From contig NZ_QNUH01000002.1 in assembly GCF_003385495.1 (NCBI RefSeq), positions 248,001-312,000 on the forward strand: a DNA stretch of 64,000 bases, written 5' to 3'. Position numbers and translations under genes: made by a program. Of the stretch, positions 8,630 to 18,641 are shown piece after piece. The stretch comes from Chryseobacterium elymi. Its GTDB lineage: Bacteria; Bacteroidota; Bacteroidia; Flavobacteriales; Weeksellaceae. The notes under the pieces were generated by a model. The model had not been told where the DNA came from, ran no database searches, and saw only the letters and a list, made by a program, of their open reading frames with translations. Within the stretch, counting starts at the first letter, position 1. The number at the start of each line of letters is the position of its first letter.

Positions 8630-11600
8630 TTATAGGGAAAAATTAACTCCAAAATTAAATGTAAGTGGTAACGGATAGCCGAATGCCGGCGTTTCAGGAT
8701 CTATTCCTGTAAAGCTTTTGGATTTTATCGTCCAAAGATTCTGAACACTTGCATACATCCTGAAATTAACAATGTGATATTGCTCCATCAAAGATTTCGG
8801 GAACGTATAGCCCAATTGTAAAACTCTCAGCTTCAGATAACTTCCGCTTTCCACATAATACGATGAGAATCTGGATTCTGCATTGCTGTCCACTGTCGTA
8901 AGCGCAGGAATATCCGAATTGGGATTCTGCGGAGACCACGCATTCAGAAGCCTTGTTCCCTTATTGGAACCTACATCATCCACACTCCAGAAATCAGTCT
9001 GGTATTTTTTTGAATTAATGACATCCACATCGCCGATGCCCTGCCAGAATGTTGAAAGATCAAAGTTTTTATATGAAAAGTTGAGATTGATACCATACAT
9101 AAATCCCGGATTCGGATTGCCAATCCACGTTCTGTCTTTGTCGTCAATCATTCCGTCACCATTTAAATCCGAATAGCGAATCCTTCCCAAACCTTTGCCT
9201 GACTGTGTTGCAGAATTATCCACCTCTGCCTGAGTCCTGAAAAGTCCATCAGCAACATAACCGTACATTGAGTTAATGGGGCGTCCCAGAATATTATCTG
9301 TTGTTCCGTTTCCACCGTAATTATTAATAACGGATTGAGGAAGTGCAGTAATTTTATTACGGTTCATAGAAATGTTCCCTGAAACTTCGTAGCGGAAACC
9401 ACCTGCGGTTTCATTCTGATAAGACAATGCAACTTCAATCCCTTTATTTTCCATAGATGCACCATTAATCCATCGATCTCCTCCTTCTCCGATCACACCA
9501 AGATAAGGTGGCAATACGAGAATGTCTTTTGTTGCTTTTTTATACACATCGACACTCCCTGTCAGTTTTTGATTAAAAAATCCGAAATCTAAACCAAGAT
9601 TGGTCTGTGTAGTGGTTTCCCATCTCAGGTCGTCATTTTTTGTCTGAGTTGCAATAAATCCTGATGGTAGTAATCCGCTTCCGACACCGGAAATATCATA
9701 AGCCGTTCCGTAAGATGTTGCCCACGTTGGATTTCCTCCTGCATAGTTCGCTATATACAGCGAATAAACCGCCGAATTGCTTATTTCCTGGTTCCCGGTC
9801 TGTCCCCAACCTGCTCTTAATCGCAAATCTGAGAAAAACGGAATAAGATTTTCCGCAAAATGTTCTTTATTGATTCTCCATCCAGCCGAGAATGCAGGGA
9901 AAGTTCCGAAACGGTTGTTTTTACCAAATCTTGAAGAGCCGTCATAACGCATTGTTGCAGAGAAAAGATAACGGTTGTCATAATCATAAGAGAATTTTCC
10001 GAAGTAGGACAACAGGCTGTAATAGGTGGAGCTTCCGCCGTTGAAAGCATCTCCTGTTCCTGCATCGGGATACATATAGTCGGGTGTTTCTATAAGGAAT
10101 CCTTCTTTTCTCAGCCAGGTATTTTTAAACGTATCCTTGTACATTTCCATTCCGCCCAAAAGATCAAAATGATGTTTCCCTGCTTTTGCAGTATATTGTG
10201 CGGTATTGGTCCATGTCCATTTCTCCGTGTCTGACTGGTCGATGTTCACTGCATTGGTTTTGTTTTGCAGATAACCCGAAACATAGCTTCTTTGCAGCAT
10301 TCTTTTGTAATAATTGGAAAGATCGATTCCAAAGCTGGATTTTAAGGTCAGATTTTTCACAGGCTGCAATTCGGCATAAACATTTCCGAAGAATCTTTGG
10401 TATTGGTAACTGTTGTCTTTATTATATTCCAAAAGTCTGACAGGATTTTGCCGGTCATTCATTCCGCCAACCGGACCGCCCCACCCGATTCCGTCTACAG
10501 TATGAACGGGAATGATGGGCAAAGCACGTAATGCGGGATCCAAAACGCCCGGATCCATCAGCTCATTGGTTTTATTGAAGGTGAAATTTTCTCCGATTTT
10601 CAGTTTTCCGTCGAAAAAGTTATAAGAGGTATTGACACGGGCAGACAGTCTTTTGAAATTGGTGAGTTTCACGATTCCATCATTGTCATAATATCCCAGA
10701 GAGAAAAAGTAAGAACCTTTGTCCGAAGCGCTAGAAGCAGAAACATCCAGCGAATTGGCAACACCAGTCTGCGAAACCTCATCATACCATTTGGTATCGG
10801 CTGATTTAATAGTTTTTGCAACATCCAGGTATTCCGGAACGTTGCTGTTATATAAGGTCGGAACACCATTCTGAACACCCCAGTCAAAACTATAGCTCAA
10901 ATTATTGCTATTAGGGTTAAGTCCGTCATTGATGTTGGCCTGCCAAAGCACCTGTCCGAATTGTTTTGCGTTCAGAACCTCAGTTTTTCTAGCATACTGT
11001 GAATACGCTGTATAATAATTGAGGTCGATTCTCATCTTCCCTTTTTTTCCTTTTTTGGTAGTGATAATGATAACACCATTGGCAGCCCTGGAACCGTAGA
11101 TACTTGCTGAAGATGCATCTTTCAGCACCTGCATCGTTTCGATATCGCTTGGGTTGAGTTCGTTCATTCCGGCTTTTGTGGGAACACCGTCAATCACATA
11201 AAGTGGATCTGTATTATTTAACGTTCCCACACCACGAATCAGCACTTTTGTGTTGCTGCCGGAAGGAGATCCGTCGGCTGTGATATTAACACCGGCTACT
11301 CTTCCCTGTAAAGATTTGATCGGATTGGGTTCGGTCTGCTTGTTCAGATCTTTCATATCCACCACGGAAACCGCACCGGTAATGTCTGCTTTTTTCTGCT
11401 TGGTATATCCGGTTACGATCACCTCATCTATGCTTTTTATTTTCTCCGCAGCTAAAACGATGTTAAGAACCGTCTTTTCATCCACCACAACTTCACGGGT
11501 GGAATAATCCGGATACGTGAAAATTAAAGTGTTTCCTTTTTGCAGGTCATTGATCTGAAATGTACCGCTATTGTCTGTGGTGGTATTGGCTCCTGTTTCC

Positions 11601-11731
11601 GAAACGGTTACGATAACCCCGCTCAACGGTTTCTGATTGGAGGAAACTACCTTACCTTTAATGACTTCCTGCGCAAATACATGCGAAAAAGGCAGAAGGC
11701 AAAAGGCGATGGCTATTTTGTATTTCTTCAT
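8630..11731 (-). CDS. SusC/RagA-family TonB-dependent fructan importer (1033 aa)
   Basis: This is an outer-membrane TonB-dependent channel that imports oligosaccharides together with its SusD partner. Visible features in order are: a signal peptide (MKKYKIAIAFCLLPFSHVFA); a CarboxypepD_reg-like beta domain at about 22-95; a TonB-box-like segment (SIDEVIVTGYTKQKK); a plug domain with LKDASSASIYGSRAANGVII, a hallmark of the SusC family; and a large beta-barrel to the C-terminal residue. The length is typical. The start is 12 bases downstream of the GH32 stop, and SusD follows 18 bases later, so these genes form one operon. The substrate, inulin or levan oligosaccharides, is inferred from context. 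Confidence 0.95.
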   Translation of the reverse strand: MKKYKIAIAFCLLPFSHVFAQEVIKGKVVSSNQKPLSGVIVTVSETGANTTTDNSGTFQINDLQKGNTLIFTYPDYSTREVVVDEKTVLNIVLAAEKIKSIDEVIVTGYTKQKKADITGAVSVVDMKDLNKQTEPNPIKSLQGRVAGVNITADGSPSGSNTKVLIRGVGTLNNTDPLYVIDGVPTKAGMNELNPSDIETMQVLKDASSASIYGSRAANGVIIITTKKGKKGKMRIDLNYYTAYSQYARKTEVLNAKQFGQVLWQANINDGLNPNSNNLSYSFDWGVQNGVPTLYNSNVPEYLDVAKTIKSADTKWYDEVSQTGVANSLDVSASSASDKGSYFFSLGYYDNDGIVKLTNFKRLSARVNTSYNFFDGKLKIGENFTFNKTNELMDPGVLDPALRALPIIPVHTVDGIGWGGPVGGMNDRQNPVRLLEYNKDNSYQYQRFFGNVYAELQPVKNLTLKSSFGIDLSNYYKRMLQRSYVSGYLQNKTNAVNIDQSDTEKWTWTNTAQYTAKAGKHHFDLLGGMEMYKDTFKNTWLRKEGFLIETPDYMYPDAGTGDAFNGGSSTYYSLLSYFGKFSYDYDNRYLFSATMRYDGSSRFGKNNRFGTFPAFSAGWRINKEHFAENLIPFFSDLRLRAGWGQTGNQEISNSAVYSLYIANYAGGNPTWATSYGTAYDISGVGSGLLPSGFIATQTKNDDLRWETTTQTNLGLDFGFFNQKLTGSVDVYKKATKDILVLPPYLGVIGEGGDRWINGASMENKGIEVALSYQNETAGGFRYEVSGNISMNRNKITALPQSVINNYGGNGTTDNILGRPINSMYGYVADGLFRTQAEVDNSATQSGKGLGRIRYSDLNGDGMIDDKDRTWIGNPNPGFMYGINLNFSYKNFDLSTFWQGIGDVDVINSKKYQTDFWSVDDVGSNKGTRLLNAWSPQNPNSDIPALTTVDSNAESRFSSYYVESGSYLKLRVLQLGYTFPKSLMEQYHIVNFRMYASVQNLWTIKSKSFTGIDPETPAFGYPLPLTFNFGVNFSL

Positions 11732-11742
11732 ACTATAGTTTT

Positions 11743-13305
11743 TTATTTGGTATTAATCTGATGAGCATTGATGTTGAGCGTACTTCCTTTGGTATCTGTG
11801 GATAAGCTTAGTTCCGAGAAGATTTCATTAGGGAAGAAGATTTCGGTCATTACCTTTTCACCACCATTGAAGAAAATTTCGATGGAAGTTTTATCCAATA
11901 CAATTTTGAGTGTTGCATTTTGGTAGCTTTTTGATAATGGCGCTTTTGAAATCCTGTCTGCAAAATTGTTCTTAAAATCGGTTTTCCCGGATTGGGTACG
12001 GTCAATAAAAAGTTCTTTCTTGTTATTATCAATTCCAAAAATCACACGTTCTCCCAATGAATTTTTCAAAGCAAAAGTGTAAACTCCTTTGGTCATTTTC
12101 TTAAGGTTAACATCGATAACTGCTTTGGAAAGATCTATTTCTCCTTTGCTGATAAGCTTTTTATCAGAAACAAGGCTAATTTCTTTTTTAACTGTTTTTC
12201 CTTCATAATTTTTGAGCTGGGAAACAGGATTATTTTTCAAAATGTAACCTTCTTTGGCCCGTTTTAAAGTTACTTCACGGGGAATAGTAGAACTTCCTCT
12301 CCATTTTTCCGTAGGCACATCCGGTGAATAATCCCAGTTTGACATCCATCCGATAATCACTCTTTTGTTATCCGGAACATTATCAAAAGAAACGCTCGCA
12401 TAATTATCGCGTCCCCAATCCAGCCAGACTACTTTTTCTTTTTCGAGCTGCTTTGTAAAAACATCATCCATTTTGAAGGTTTTTCCGTCAAAATCACCTA
12501 CAAAATACTGGGCAGCAGAACCACCGTTCGGGCCACCCGGATTGATGTTGACGATAAGAACCCATTTTTCCTCATTGGTTCCTTCTACTTTTATCGGAAA
12601 AAGATCCGGACATTCCCAAACGCCGCCGTGTCCGCCGAAATCTTTACCAAATTCTGAAAGAAAAGTCCAGTCTTTCAGGTTTTTTGAGGCATAAAAATGC
12701 TGCCTGTCCTGTACCGCCAATCCCATTACCCATTGCTTTCTTTTGGCATCCCAGAAAACTTTCGGATCACGAAAATCTTTTATTCCGGGATTTTTCAATA
12801 CAGGATTATTACTGTATTTGGTCCAGGTTTTTCCATTATCCAAAGAATAAGCGATCGCCTGAGACTGTGCGTCAATTTCTCCGGCTTGCTCTTTCTTCAT
12901 ATCGTGATAGGTAAAAATTGCTACCACGGGAACATTTTTCCCATCGCCAAAACCTGATGTATTATCCTTGTCCACAACTGCACTTCCTGAGAATATGGCA
13001 CCTTTTTCATCATAAGCAATTGCAGGAGCCAGTTCTTCCCATTTTATAAGATCTTTGCTGATTGCGTGTCCCCAATGCATCTTACCAAAATCCGGCACGC
13101 TCTGAAACGGCGTATACTGGAAAAATAAGTGATAAGTTCCGTTGAGATAAAACAGACCGTTTGGATCATTCATCCAGCCCTTTTGAGGCGTGAAGTGATA
13201 ATTGGGTCTGTAAAGCTGCTCTTCAGACGTTTTCGAGCCTGACTGTGCATTGAGCCCCGAATAAAACGTTGCAGCGATGATTAAAGTTGATATGATTTTC
13301 TTCAT
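11743..13305 (-). CDS. Glycoside hydrolase family 32 fructanase/levanase (520 aa)
   Basis: This is an exported beta-fructosidase that cleaves fructans or sucrose-like sugars to release fructose. The signal peptide is MKKIISTLIIAATFYSGLNA. All three GH32 active-site blocks are present: WMNDPNG with the nucleophile Asp47, the transition-state stabiliser in FRDP (residues 178-181), and the acid/base Glu231 in WECPDLFP. The five-bladed propeller region is followed by the usual C-terminal beta-sandwich at about 360-520. The gene sits between the sugar porter and SusC genes on the same strand. The length and layout suit an exo-acting levanase/inulinase or invertase. Endo versus exo mode cannot be decided from the sequence. 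No lipobox is seen, so a periplasmic location is likely. Confidence 0.95.
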   Translation of the reverse strand: MKKIISTLIIAATFYSGLNAQSGSKTSEEQLYRPNYHFTPQKGWMNDPNGLFYLNGTYHLFFQYTPFQSVPDFGKMHWGHAISKDLIKWEELAPAIAYDEKGAIFSGSAVVDKDNTSGFGDGKNVPVVAIFTYHDMKKEQAGEIDAQSQAIAYSLDNGKTWTKYSNNPVLKNPGIKDFRDPKVFWDAKRKQWVMGLAVQDRQHFYASKNLKDWTFLSEFGKDFGGHGGVWECPDLFPIKVEGTNEEKWVLIVNINPGGPNGGSAAQYFVGDFDGKTFKMDDVFTKQLEKEKVVWLDWGRDNYASVSFDNVPDNKRVIIGWMSNWDYSPDVPTEKWRGSSTIPREVTLKRAKEGYILKNNPVSQLKNYEGKTVKKEISLVSDKKLISKGEIDLSKAVIDVNLKKMTKGVYTFALKNSLGERVIFGIDNNKKELFIDRTQSGKTDFKNNFADRISKAPLSKSYQNATLKIVLDKTSIEIFFNGGEKVMTEIFFPNEIFSELSLSTDTKGSTLNINAHQINTK

Positions 13306-13399
13306 TATGATTATTTAATAGGAGATTTTGAATTATTTTAAAGACACATTAATCAATTTATATAGGTGTTCTTTCTGATGATTAGATTGATTTGTACAT

Positions 13400-14710
13400 C
13401 TATTTCGTCAGTGTTTTGCTTAATTTTTCCAGCGATATACCTTTTGTTTCCGGCATCATAAACATCACGAATAATAATTGGAATACCATTGCAACGGTAA
13501 AGACTAAAAACACGGTTCCGGCTCCGATAGTGGAAAATAACGTAGGAATCAAGGATGGAATGATCGCTGCCAGAAGCCAGTGTGTGGAACTGCCGAAAGC
13601 CTGTCCTGATGCGCGAAGATGATTCGGGAAAATTTCTGAAATGAATACCCAAATCACCGTTCCCTGACCAATAGCGTGAGAAGCAATGAAGAGGAACAGG
13701 AAAATTGGAATCGCCAATCCCGACCAATGGAAATAAAACGCCATAGAAACCAATCCTAAAGAAATGATATACCCTACGGAACCCAAATACATCAGTGTTC
13801 TTCTCCCTACTTTATCAATAAGGTTGACCCCAACCAGAGTGAAAACCATATTCACAACACCAATCCCGATACTGCTTAGCAGTGCTGTTTTCTCACCCAA
13901 ACCTGCTTCGCCAAAAATCCTTGGTGCGTAGTAAAGGAATGCGTTGATTCCCGACATCTGATTAAAAAAGGCTACTAGAAAAGCCAGCATCAGCGGAAAA
14001 CGGTATTTTTTCATAAAGATATTTTCCTTTGGCGATTCTGCGTGGTCATCTTCCATCTGCATGATCAAAGTTTCAGAATCCTGATCAGGGCTTAGGATTT
14101 TCATCACTTTTTTCGCGTCTTCTATTCTGGAATGGGAAACCAGCCATCTCGGACTTTCCGGAATGGTGAATACACACAATGTATAAATAGCTGCGGGAAT
14201 TGCCTGCACACCAAGCATCCAACGCCAGTCGTTGTCGCCGATACCGCTTAGTAAATAATTTGATAAAAATGCAATCAGAATCCCAAGAACAATATTAAAC
14301 TGATACAGGGAGACCATTCTGCCACGGTCTTTTGCAGGCGCAATCTCTGAAATATAAGCGGGTGCAGCAATTGTAGAAGCACCAACACCCAAACCACCCA
14401 TAAACCTGAAAAATGCAAACAGATAAGGATCATTGGAAAGCGCAGTTCCTATTGCAGAAAGCGCATAAAGAACACCAATGATGAAGAGCGTTTTTTTCCT
14501 TCCTAATGTATTGGTCGGGATTCCGCCGAAAATGGCACCTATCACCGTACCCCATAATGCCATTCCCATTACAACTGCTCCGTGAAATGCATCTGAGCTA
14601 CCCCAGAGTGTCTGCAATTTTTTGTCTGCGCCGGAAATCACTACTACATCAAACCCGAAAAGAAATCCTGCCAAAGCAGCCGTAATAGACCACATAAGAA
14701 TTTTATTCAT
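13400..14710 (-). CDS. MFS sugar porter, probable fructose importer (436 aa)
   Basis: This is an inner-membrane major facilitator of the sugar porter family with about 12 membrane segments. It likely imports fructose by proton symport. Family motifs are clear: GRKKTL after the second helix, GGLGVGASTIAAPAYISEIA with RGR in the mid N-half, PESPRWL in the central loop, the second-half GRR motif (DKVGRRTLMYLG), and PETKG near the C-terminus. It is the first gene of the catabolic operon, 95 bases before GH32. A candidate promoter lies about 80 bases upstream. The known Bacteroides fructan locus has an inner-membrane monosaccharide importer in the same role, which supports the assignment. Confidence 0.92.
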   Translation of the reverse strand: MNKILMWSITAALAGFLFGFDVVVISGADKKLQTLWGSSDAFHGAVVMGMALWGTVIGAIFGGIPTNTLGRKKTLFIIGVLYALSAIGTALSNDPYLFAFFRFMGGLGVGASTIAAPAYISEIAPAKDRGRMVSLYQFNIVLGILIAFLSNYLLSGIGDNDWRWMLGVQAIPAAIYTLCVFTIPESPRWLVSHSRIEDAKKVMKILSPDQDSETLIMQMEDDHAESPKENIFMKKYRFPLMLAFLVAFFNQMSGINAFLYYAPRIFGEAGLGEKTALLSSIGIGVVNMVFTLVGVNLIDKVGRRTLMYLGSVGYIISLGLVSMAFYFHWSGLAIPIFLFLFIASHAIGQGTVIWVFISEIFPNHLRASGQAFGSSTHWLLAAIIPSLIPTLFSTIGAGTVFLVFTVAMVFQLLFVMFMMPETKGISLEKLSKTLTK

Positions 14711-14793
14711 CTGTTAAAATTTTTTATTTGTTTGTGGCTAATATATCCCGAGGCGGCAATCCGAGGGTTTAATTATGTAACTAAATATTTCAG

Positions 14794-14823
14794 CAAGGTT
14801 AATTATTTGTTAATTAATTGCAA
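14794..14823 (-). promoter_or_regulatory. Candidate promoter of the fructan operon
   Basis: Read on the minus strand, TTG at 14823-14821 and TAACCTTG at 14801-14794 are separated by 19 bases. This approximates the Bacteroidetes -33 TTTG and -7 TAnnTTTG consensus with one mismatch in the -7 box. It would place transcription start about 80 bases before the sugar porter gene. The rest of the 14711-15087 gap is A+T-rich without a gene. Confidence 0.35.
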
Positions 14824-14887
14824 TCAACTGAAAACCAATAATTTAATTTAAAATAATTTTATTAAAGTTTCATCAGGTTTCAAAAAT

Positions 14888-14913
14888 GTAACATTGTTTT
14901 ATAAAAATGTTAC
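14888..14913. promoter_or_regulatory. Inverted repeat upstream of the fructan operon, possible regulator site
   Basis: GTAACATT at 14888-14895 is mirrored by AATGTTAC at 14906-14913. The half-sites are 18 bases apart centre to centre and lie about 65 bases upstream of the candidate promoter. The position suits an activator such as the adjacent hybrid two-component regulator. This is an inference; AraC-type domains often bind direct repeats instead. Confidence 0.35.
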
Positions 14914-15087
14914 GTGTATTTTAGTGTTTTTAAGGTTTAAAAACAATTAATGTAATGAAGATTTTAACCGAAAAAAGGGTCAAGGTGTATCGCTTTTGGG
15001 TCAAGAACTTTTAAGAATTACAATTTCTATGAAAAGCCGTTTATTTTTCCGAATGAAGATGCATTGTTGAGAAAGTATAATAAAAAA

Positions 15088-15109
15088 AGCAGCAGTTTGA
15101 TCTGCTGCT
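15088..15109 (-). terminator. Terminator of the hybrid sensor gene
   Basis: AGCAGCAG pairs with CTGCTGCT. On the minus strand the stem is followed by CTTTTTTTATTA. It lies about 115 bases beyond the stop of the hybrid two-component gene. The stem resembles the hairpin at 4682-4707 (both contain GCAGCAG and TGATCTGCTGCT). Confidence 0.65.
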
Positions 15110-15225
15110 GCTGAATATTGCAAAATATTAGATGTGAAAATTGATTTTAAATATTAATTAAAGCTTCAGAGTCTGTCACAATGCTATTGTATTTAAATAT
15201 ATAATCAGTTGATTTTGTATTTTTA

Positions 15226-17988
15226 TCATTCCTTCTCTGCAGATTTTCGAAAGGCATTCGGGGATATGCCAAACTTATTTTTAAAAACAGTGGAGAAATA
15301 ATTCGGGGAAGAAAAACCTGTTTTATATGCAATCTCTGAAATCGTCAGTTCGGGATTTTGCAGCATCGATTTGGCCTGTTCGAGGCGGAAATTGTTGATA
15401 TAATCGCTCACGTTCACATCAAACATCGCTTTTATCTTTCTGTAAAGCTGAATTCTGGAAATATTGAGCAGGTCTGCAAGATTTTCTACTGAAAAATCGG
15501 CATTGTCGATATTGGTTTTGATCAAGTGATTCAGATTGTTCACAAAGGTTTGCTCTATGCTTCCAAACGACTTGCTGTCCACAATCCTGCTGATATTGTT
15601 TGTATAGTAATAACGTAGTTTTTCACGGTTGTAAAGCAGTGCACGCAATGACTGGATCAGAATCGGGTAACTGAAAGGTTTTGTGAGATAAAGGTCAACA
15701 CCGGATTTCAGTCCCTGCAGGTACGATTCTTTATTGTCCAAAGCTGTCAGAAGAATAACCGGAATGTGGGATGTACGAAGGTCGTTTTTTAGGATTTCAC
15801 AAATCTCAAAACCATTTTTGTCCGGAAGATTGACGTCACAAACGATAATATCCGGAATTTCACTCAAAGCCTTATCAATCGCATCCGTACCGTCAGAAGC
15901 CATCACCTCAAACTCATTCTGAAGCTTTTTGCTTAAAAAGAACGACAAATCCGAATTATCCTCCACCAAAAGAAGCGAGTAACGTTCGCCCTGAGATTCC
16001 TGATTTTGGGTAATCGTCTCGTCTTCCGTAAAAACAACTTCTGTTACAAGACTTTCGGCATCTGCGAGACTAGGTTCTTTCACCATTTGGTCTTCGTTGA
16101 AATGCTTGTTTCCTTTATAAAGACTGATGATAAACTCCGTTCCCTGAAAAGAACTCACTTCTATTTTCCCAAGATGAAGCTCAATGAACTGTTTGCTAAG
16201 ATGCAACCCGATTCCTGAACTGTTTTTTCGGTTGTTTGAGCCTTTGAAATAAGCTTCAAAGACATTGCTGATTTCTTTTTCGGGGATTCCGATCCCGTTA
16301 TCTTTGAAGCTGATGACCGCCTGATTTCCTTTTTCCTGAATCGTGATTTCAATCTTTCCATTATCAGGCGTAAATTTGAAAGCGTTGGACAACAGGTTGA
16401 AATAGACTTTGTCCATCAGGTTTCTGTCGATGTAGAGCTCAAGGTTTTTATTATGTGAATGAATTTCGAATTTGATATTTCTTTTTTTAGCTTCATTTTC
16501 AAAATCACGAAAAATTGCGTAGGTAAAATCGTAAATATTCGTCTTGGAAACTCTCAGATTAAAAGTTTGATTTTCTATTTTTCTAAAATCCAGCAGATTA
16601 TCCACCAATCGCAATAATCTGTTGGAGTTTTTATTGATCAGCTCCAACTCATAGGATGGTTTTACACCTTTGGTTTTGCCGGAATCCATCATAGATTCCA
16701 ATGAACTGAGAATAAGCGTAATGGGTGTTTTAAATTCGTGAGACAATCCCGTAAAAAAATTAACCCTTGCTTCATTGCTGTCTTTCAACTCATTGGCAAT
16801 GGTTTCAATCTGGTTTCTTTGAATAGTAATTCTCTCATTGGTAAGTATAAGCTGTTTATTTTTTATCTTGATCGCATAAATAAGGTATATAGAATAAGCA
16901 ACCAGGCAAAACATCAATATCAACAATATGACAGACCATCGGAACAATTCTTTTTGTGAAGAATAAAGTTCGATCTGTTTTTTAACCGCCTGTACCTGAT
17001 TTTCTATAACACCTTGCTGTTCGATGATTTTATCAAATTGATTGCGCATAATTTCCGCATTCATTCTGTCGATGATCGTTGTACTGAGTTTAATGCGTTT
17101 GGGAACAGCAACACCGTTATAAATTTTAATCGCAGTCTCGATGGCTTCTGCTCCGCCAGTTGGATACAATAAAGTGGCGTTCAGTTTTCCGTCCAGAACC
17201 ATCTGGATTCCGCCGTCTTTTGTATTCAGTCCGTCAACGCCTATAAATTTGATTTGATTTTCTAAACCTTTATTTCGTGCAACCTGCCATGCATTGGCAG
17301 CAAGCTCATCATTAAAGGCAAAAACATACAGACTTTGATTTCCCAAGGAATCCAGCGTTTTCCTGAAAGGTTCTGCGGGGAGACCTCTAAACGTTTTTAT
17401 CAGATTTGTGTTGGGATTGTTTCTGATGATTTCCTGAAAGCCGAGACTTCTTTCTATGGTTGGGGAAGATTGGTCATCGCCTTTTATTTCGATTATTCTT
17501 TTATCAATTTTGGAATCTGAAAGAATGTAATTGGCCGCTTCTTTGCCAATTTCCAAGTTATCGGCGCCGATATAGGTCGTATATTTTTCTGAATTGATCT
17601 TCCTGTCGAGCAAAATAACGGGAATATTTTTGGCAGCCGCTTTTTCTACCACAGGAACCAGGGATTCGGAATCAATGGGTGAGATGATAATCACATCCAC
17701 CTTATTATCAATCATTTTTTGTATATCCTGAACCTGCTTATTAACAGAACTTTCTGCTTTATGGATATTGAGCTCTACTTCGGAATGAAGTGATGCCTGT
17801 ATCTCCATAGAATGATTCATTGCCAATCTCCAGGGATGATTTCCCAAGCCCTGCGAAAATCCGATAGTAATTTTGTCTGAAGTTTTCCGCGATTCTTTAC
17901 AAGAAAAAAAAACAAGGAAAAACAGAAGAAATAACATTCTATAAGCCTTAGGAAAACCGAAAACTTTCAAAAATTGTATTGTTAACAT
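15226..17988 (-). CDS. Hybrid two-component sensor/regulator with periplasmic sugar-binding domain (920 aa)
   Basis: This one-protein signal system senses a periplasmic sugar and activates the fructan operon. The order is: N-terminal hydrophobic signal ending in FFSCKES; periplasmic-binding domain of the LacI/ribose-binding type (about 38-310); a membrane helix near 355-375; histidine kinase with LSHEFKTPITL and an ATPase domain (NAFKFTP, DNGIGIPE); receiver domain with VEDNSDLSFFLS, phospho-acceptor in CDVNLPDKNG and ILLTA; and a C-terminal AraC DNA-binding domain. A start at the internal ATG (17937, MLFLLFFLVF) would give a more normal signal sequence. The known fructose sensor of the Bacteroides fructan locus has the same architecture, so fructose is the likely ligand. 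It lies upstream of the catabolic genes with its own terminator. Confidence 0.93.
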   Translation of the reverse strand: MLTIQFLKVFGFPKAYRMLFLLFFLVFFSCKESRKTSDKITIGFSQGLGNHPWRLAMNHSMEIQASLHSEVELNIHKAESSVNKQVQDIQKMIDNKVDVIIISPIDSESLVPVVEKAAAKNIPVILLDRKINSEKYTTYIGADNLEIGKEAANYILSDSKIDKRIIEIKGDDQSSPTIERSLGFQEIIRNNPNTNLIKTFRGLPAEPFRKTLDSLGNQSLYVFAFNDELAANAWQVARNKGLENQIKFIGVDGLNTKDGGIQMVLDGKLNATLLYPTGGAEAIETAIKIYNGVAVPKRIKLSTTIIDRMNAEIMRNQFDKIIEQQGVIENQVQAVKKQIELYSSQKELFRWSVILLILMFCLVAYSIYLIYAIKIKNKQLILTNERITIQRNQIETIANELKDSNEARVNFFTGLSHEFKTPITLILSSLESMMDSGKTKGVKPSYELELINKNSNRLLRLVDNLLDFRKIENQTFNLRVSKTNIYDFTYAIFRDFENEAKKRNIKFEIHSHNKNLELYIDRNLMDKVYFNLLSNAFKFTPDNGKIEITIQEKGNQAVISFKDNGIGIPEKEISNVFEAYFKGSNNRKNSSGIGLHLSKQFIELHLGKIEVSSFQGTEFIISLYKGNKHFNEDQMVKEPSLADAESLVTEVVFTEDETITQNQESQGERYSLLLVEDNSDLSFFLSKKLQNEFEVMASDGTDAIDKALSEIPDIIVCDVNLPDKNGFEICEILKNDLRTSHIPVILLTALDNKESYLQGLKSGVDLYLTKPFSYPILIQSLRALLYNREKLRYYYTNNISRIVDSKSFGSIEQTFVNNLNHLIKTNIDNADFSVENLADLLNISRIQLYRKIKAMFDVNVSDYINNFRLEQAKSMLQNPELTISEIAYKTGFSSPNYFSTVFKNKFGISPNAFRKSAEKE

Positions 17989-18074
17989 ATTAACACAATA
18001 TTAATGAAGATGTTGCAGACAGGCAATTTTTGGTGATAGTATTTTATATGAAATCTACTGTATTAATTATATGT

Positions 18075-18641
18075 AATGAAAGACAAATAAGCCCAATTGA
18101 AGACTGGCCAGGTCTCGATTTATTCAAAGACAACTAATGAATCCTGATCCCTGTGAGCGAATTTGTGCTGATTTACACATTCAGCCTTCAGTGTTTTGAA
18201 GAAACTCTCAGCAACTACATTATCCAGCAATTCCCTCTTCTACTCATCCTTCTTGTGATGAATGTTTTTTTTTCAGCATAGATCTGAACTCATGACAGAC
18301 ATACTGCACTCCAAGGTCAGAATAGAAGAAAACACTGTGTGCGCCACATTCATGGTCTCACTTAAAGTCCATCCGATACGCAATGCTGCATCAAATGTTC
18401 CCGGTTAAAAATCACGGTTCAATACATTTTCCGGTACTGAAAATTTATGGATGGAATCTGTGGTCACCTTAAATTTTATTTTGACAATACTTCTCAAGTT
18501 TGCCTTTTTTCATCAGTCTGGCAACCTCACCCTGGATATTTTGATATTCTTTTTACCGAGTTCTCGAGTAATCTGCGAACTGCTGTAAGTTTTGTTACTG
18601 CTTACAAATGCTCCAAGGATTTCTATAGCGAGCTTTTGGTT
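18075..18641 (-). pseudogene. Decayed IS3-family transposase (orfB) remnant
   Basis: Translation of the minus strand in shifting frames gives recognisable IS3 OrfB blocks in the right order: KTYSSSQITRELGKKNIKIS; KKANLRSIVKIKFKVTTDS; PENVLNRDF; GWTLSETMN; DLGVQYVCHEFRSML; and DNVVAESFFKTLKAE then VFE-IETW. Stops, frameshifts and at least two internal deletions separate the blocks, including loss of the region with the first catalytic Asp. No terminal inverted repeats or orfA were recognised. This is an inactive relic between the fructan sensor gene and the next regulator. Confidence 0.85.
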
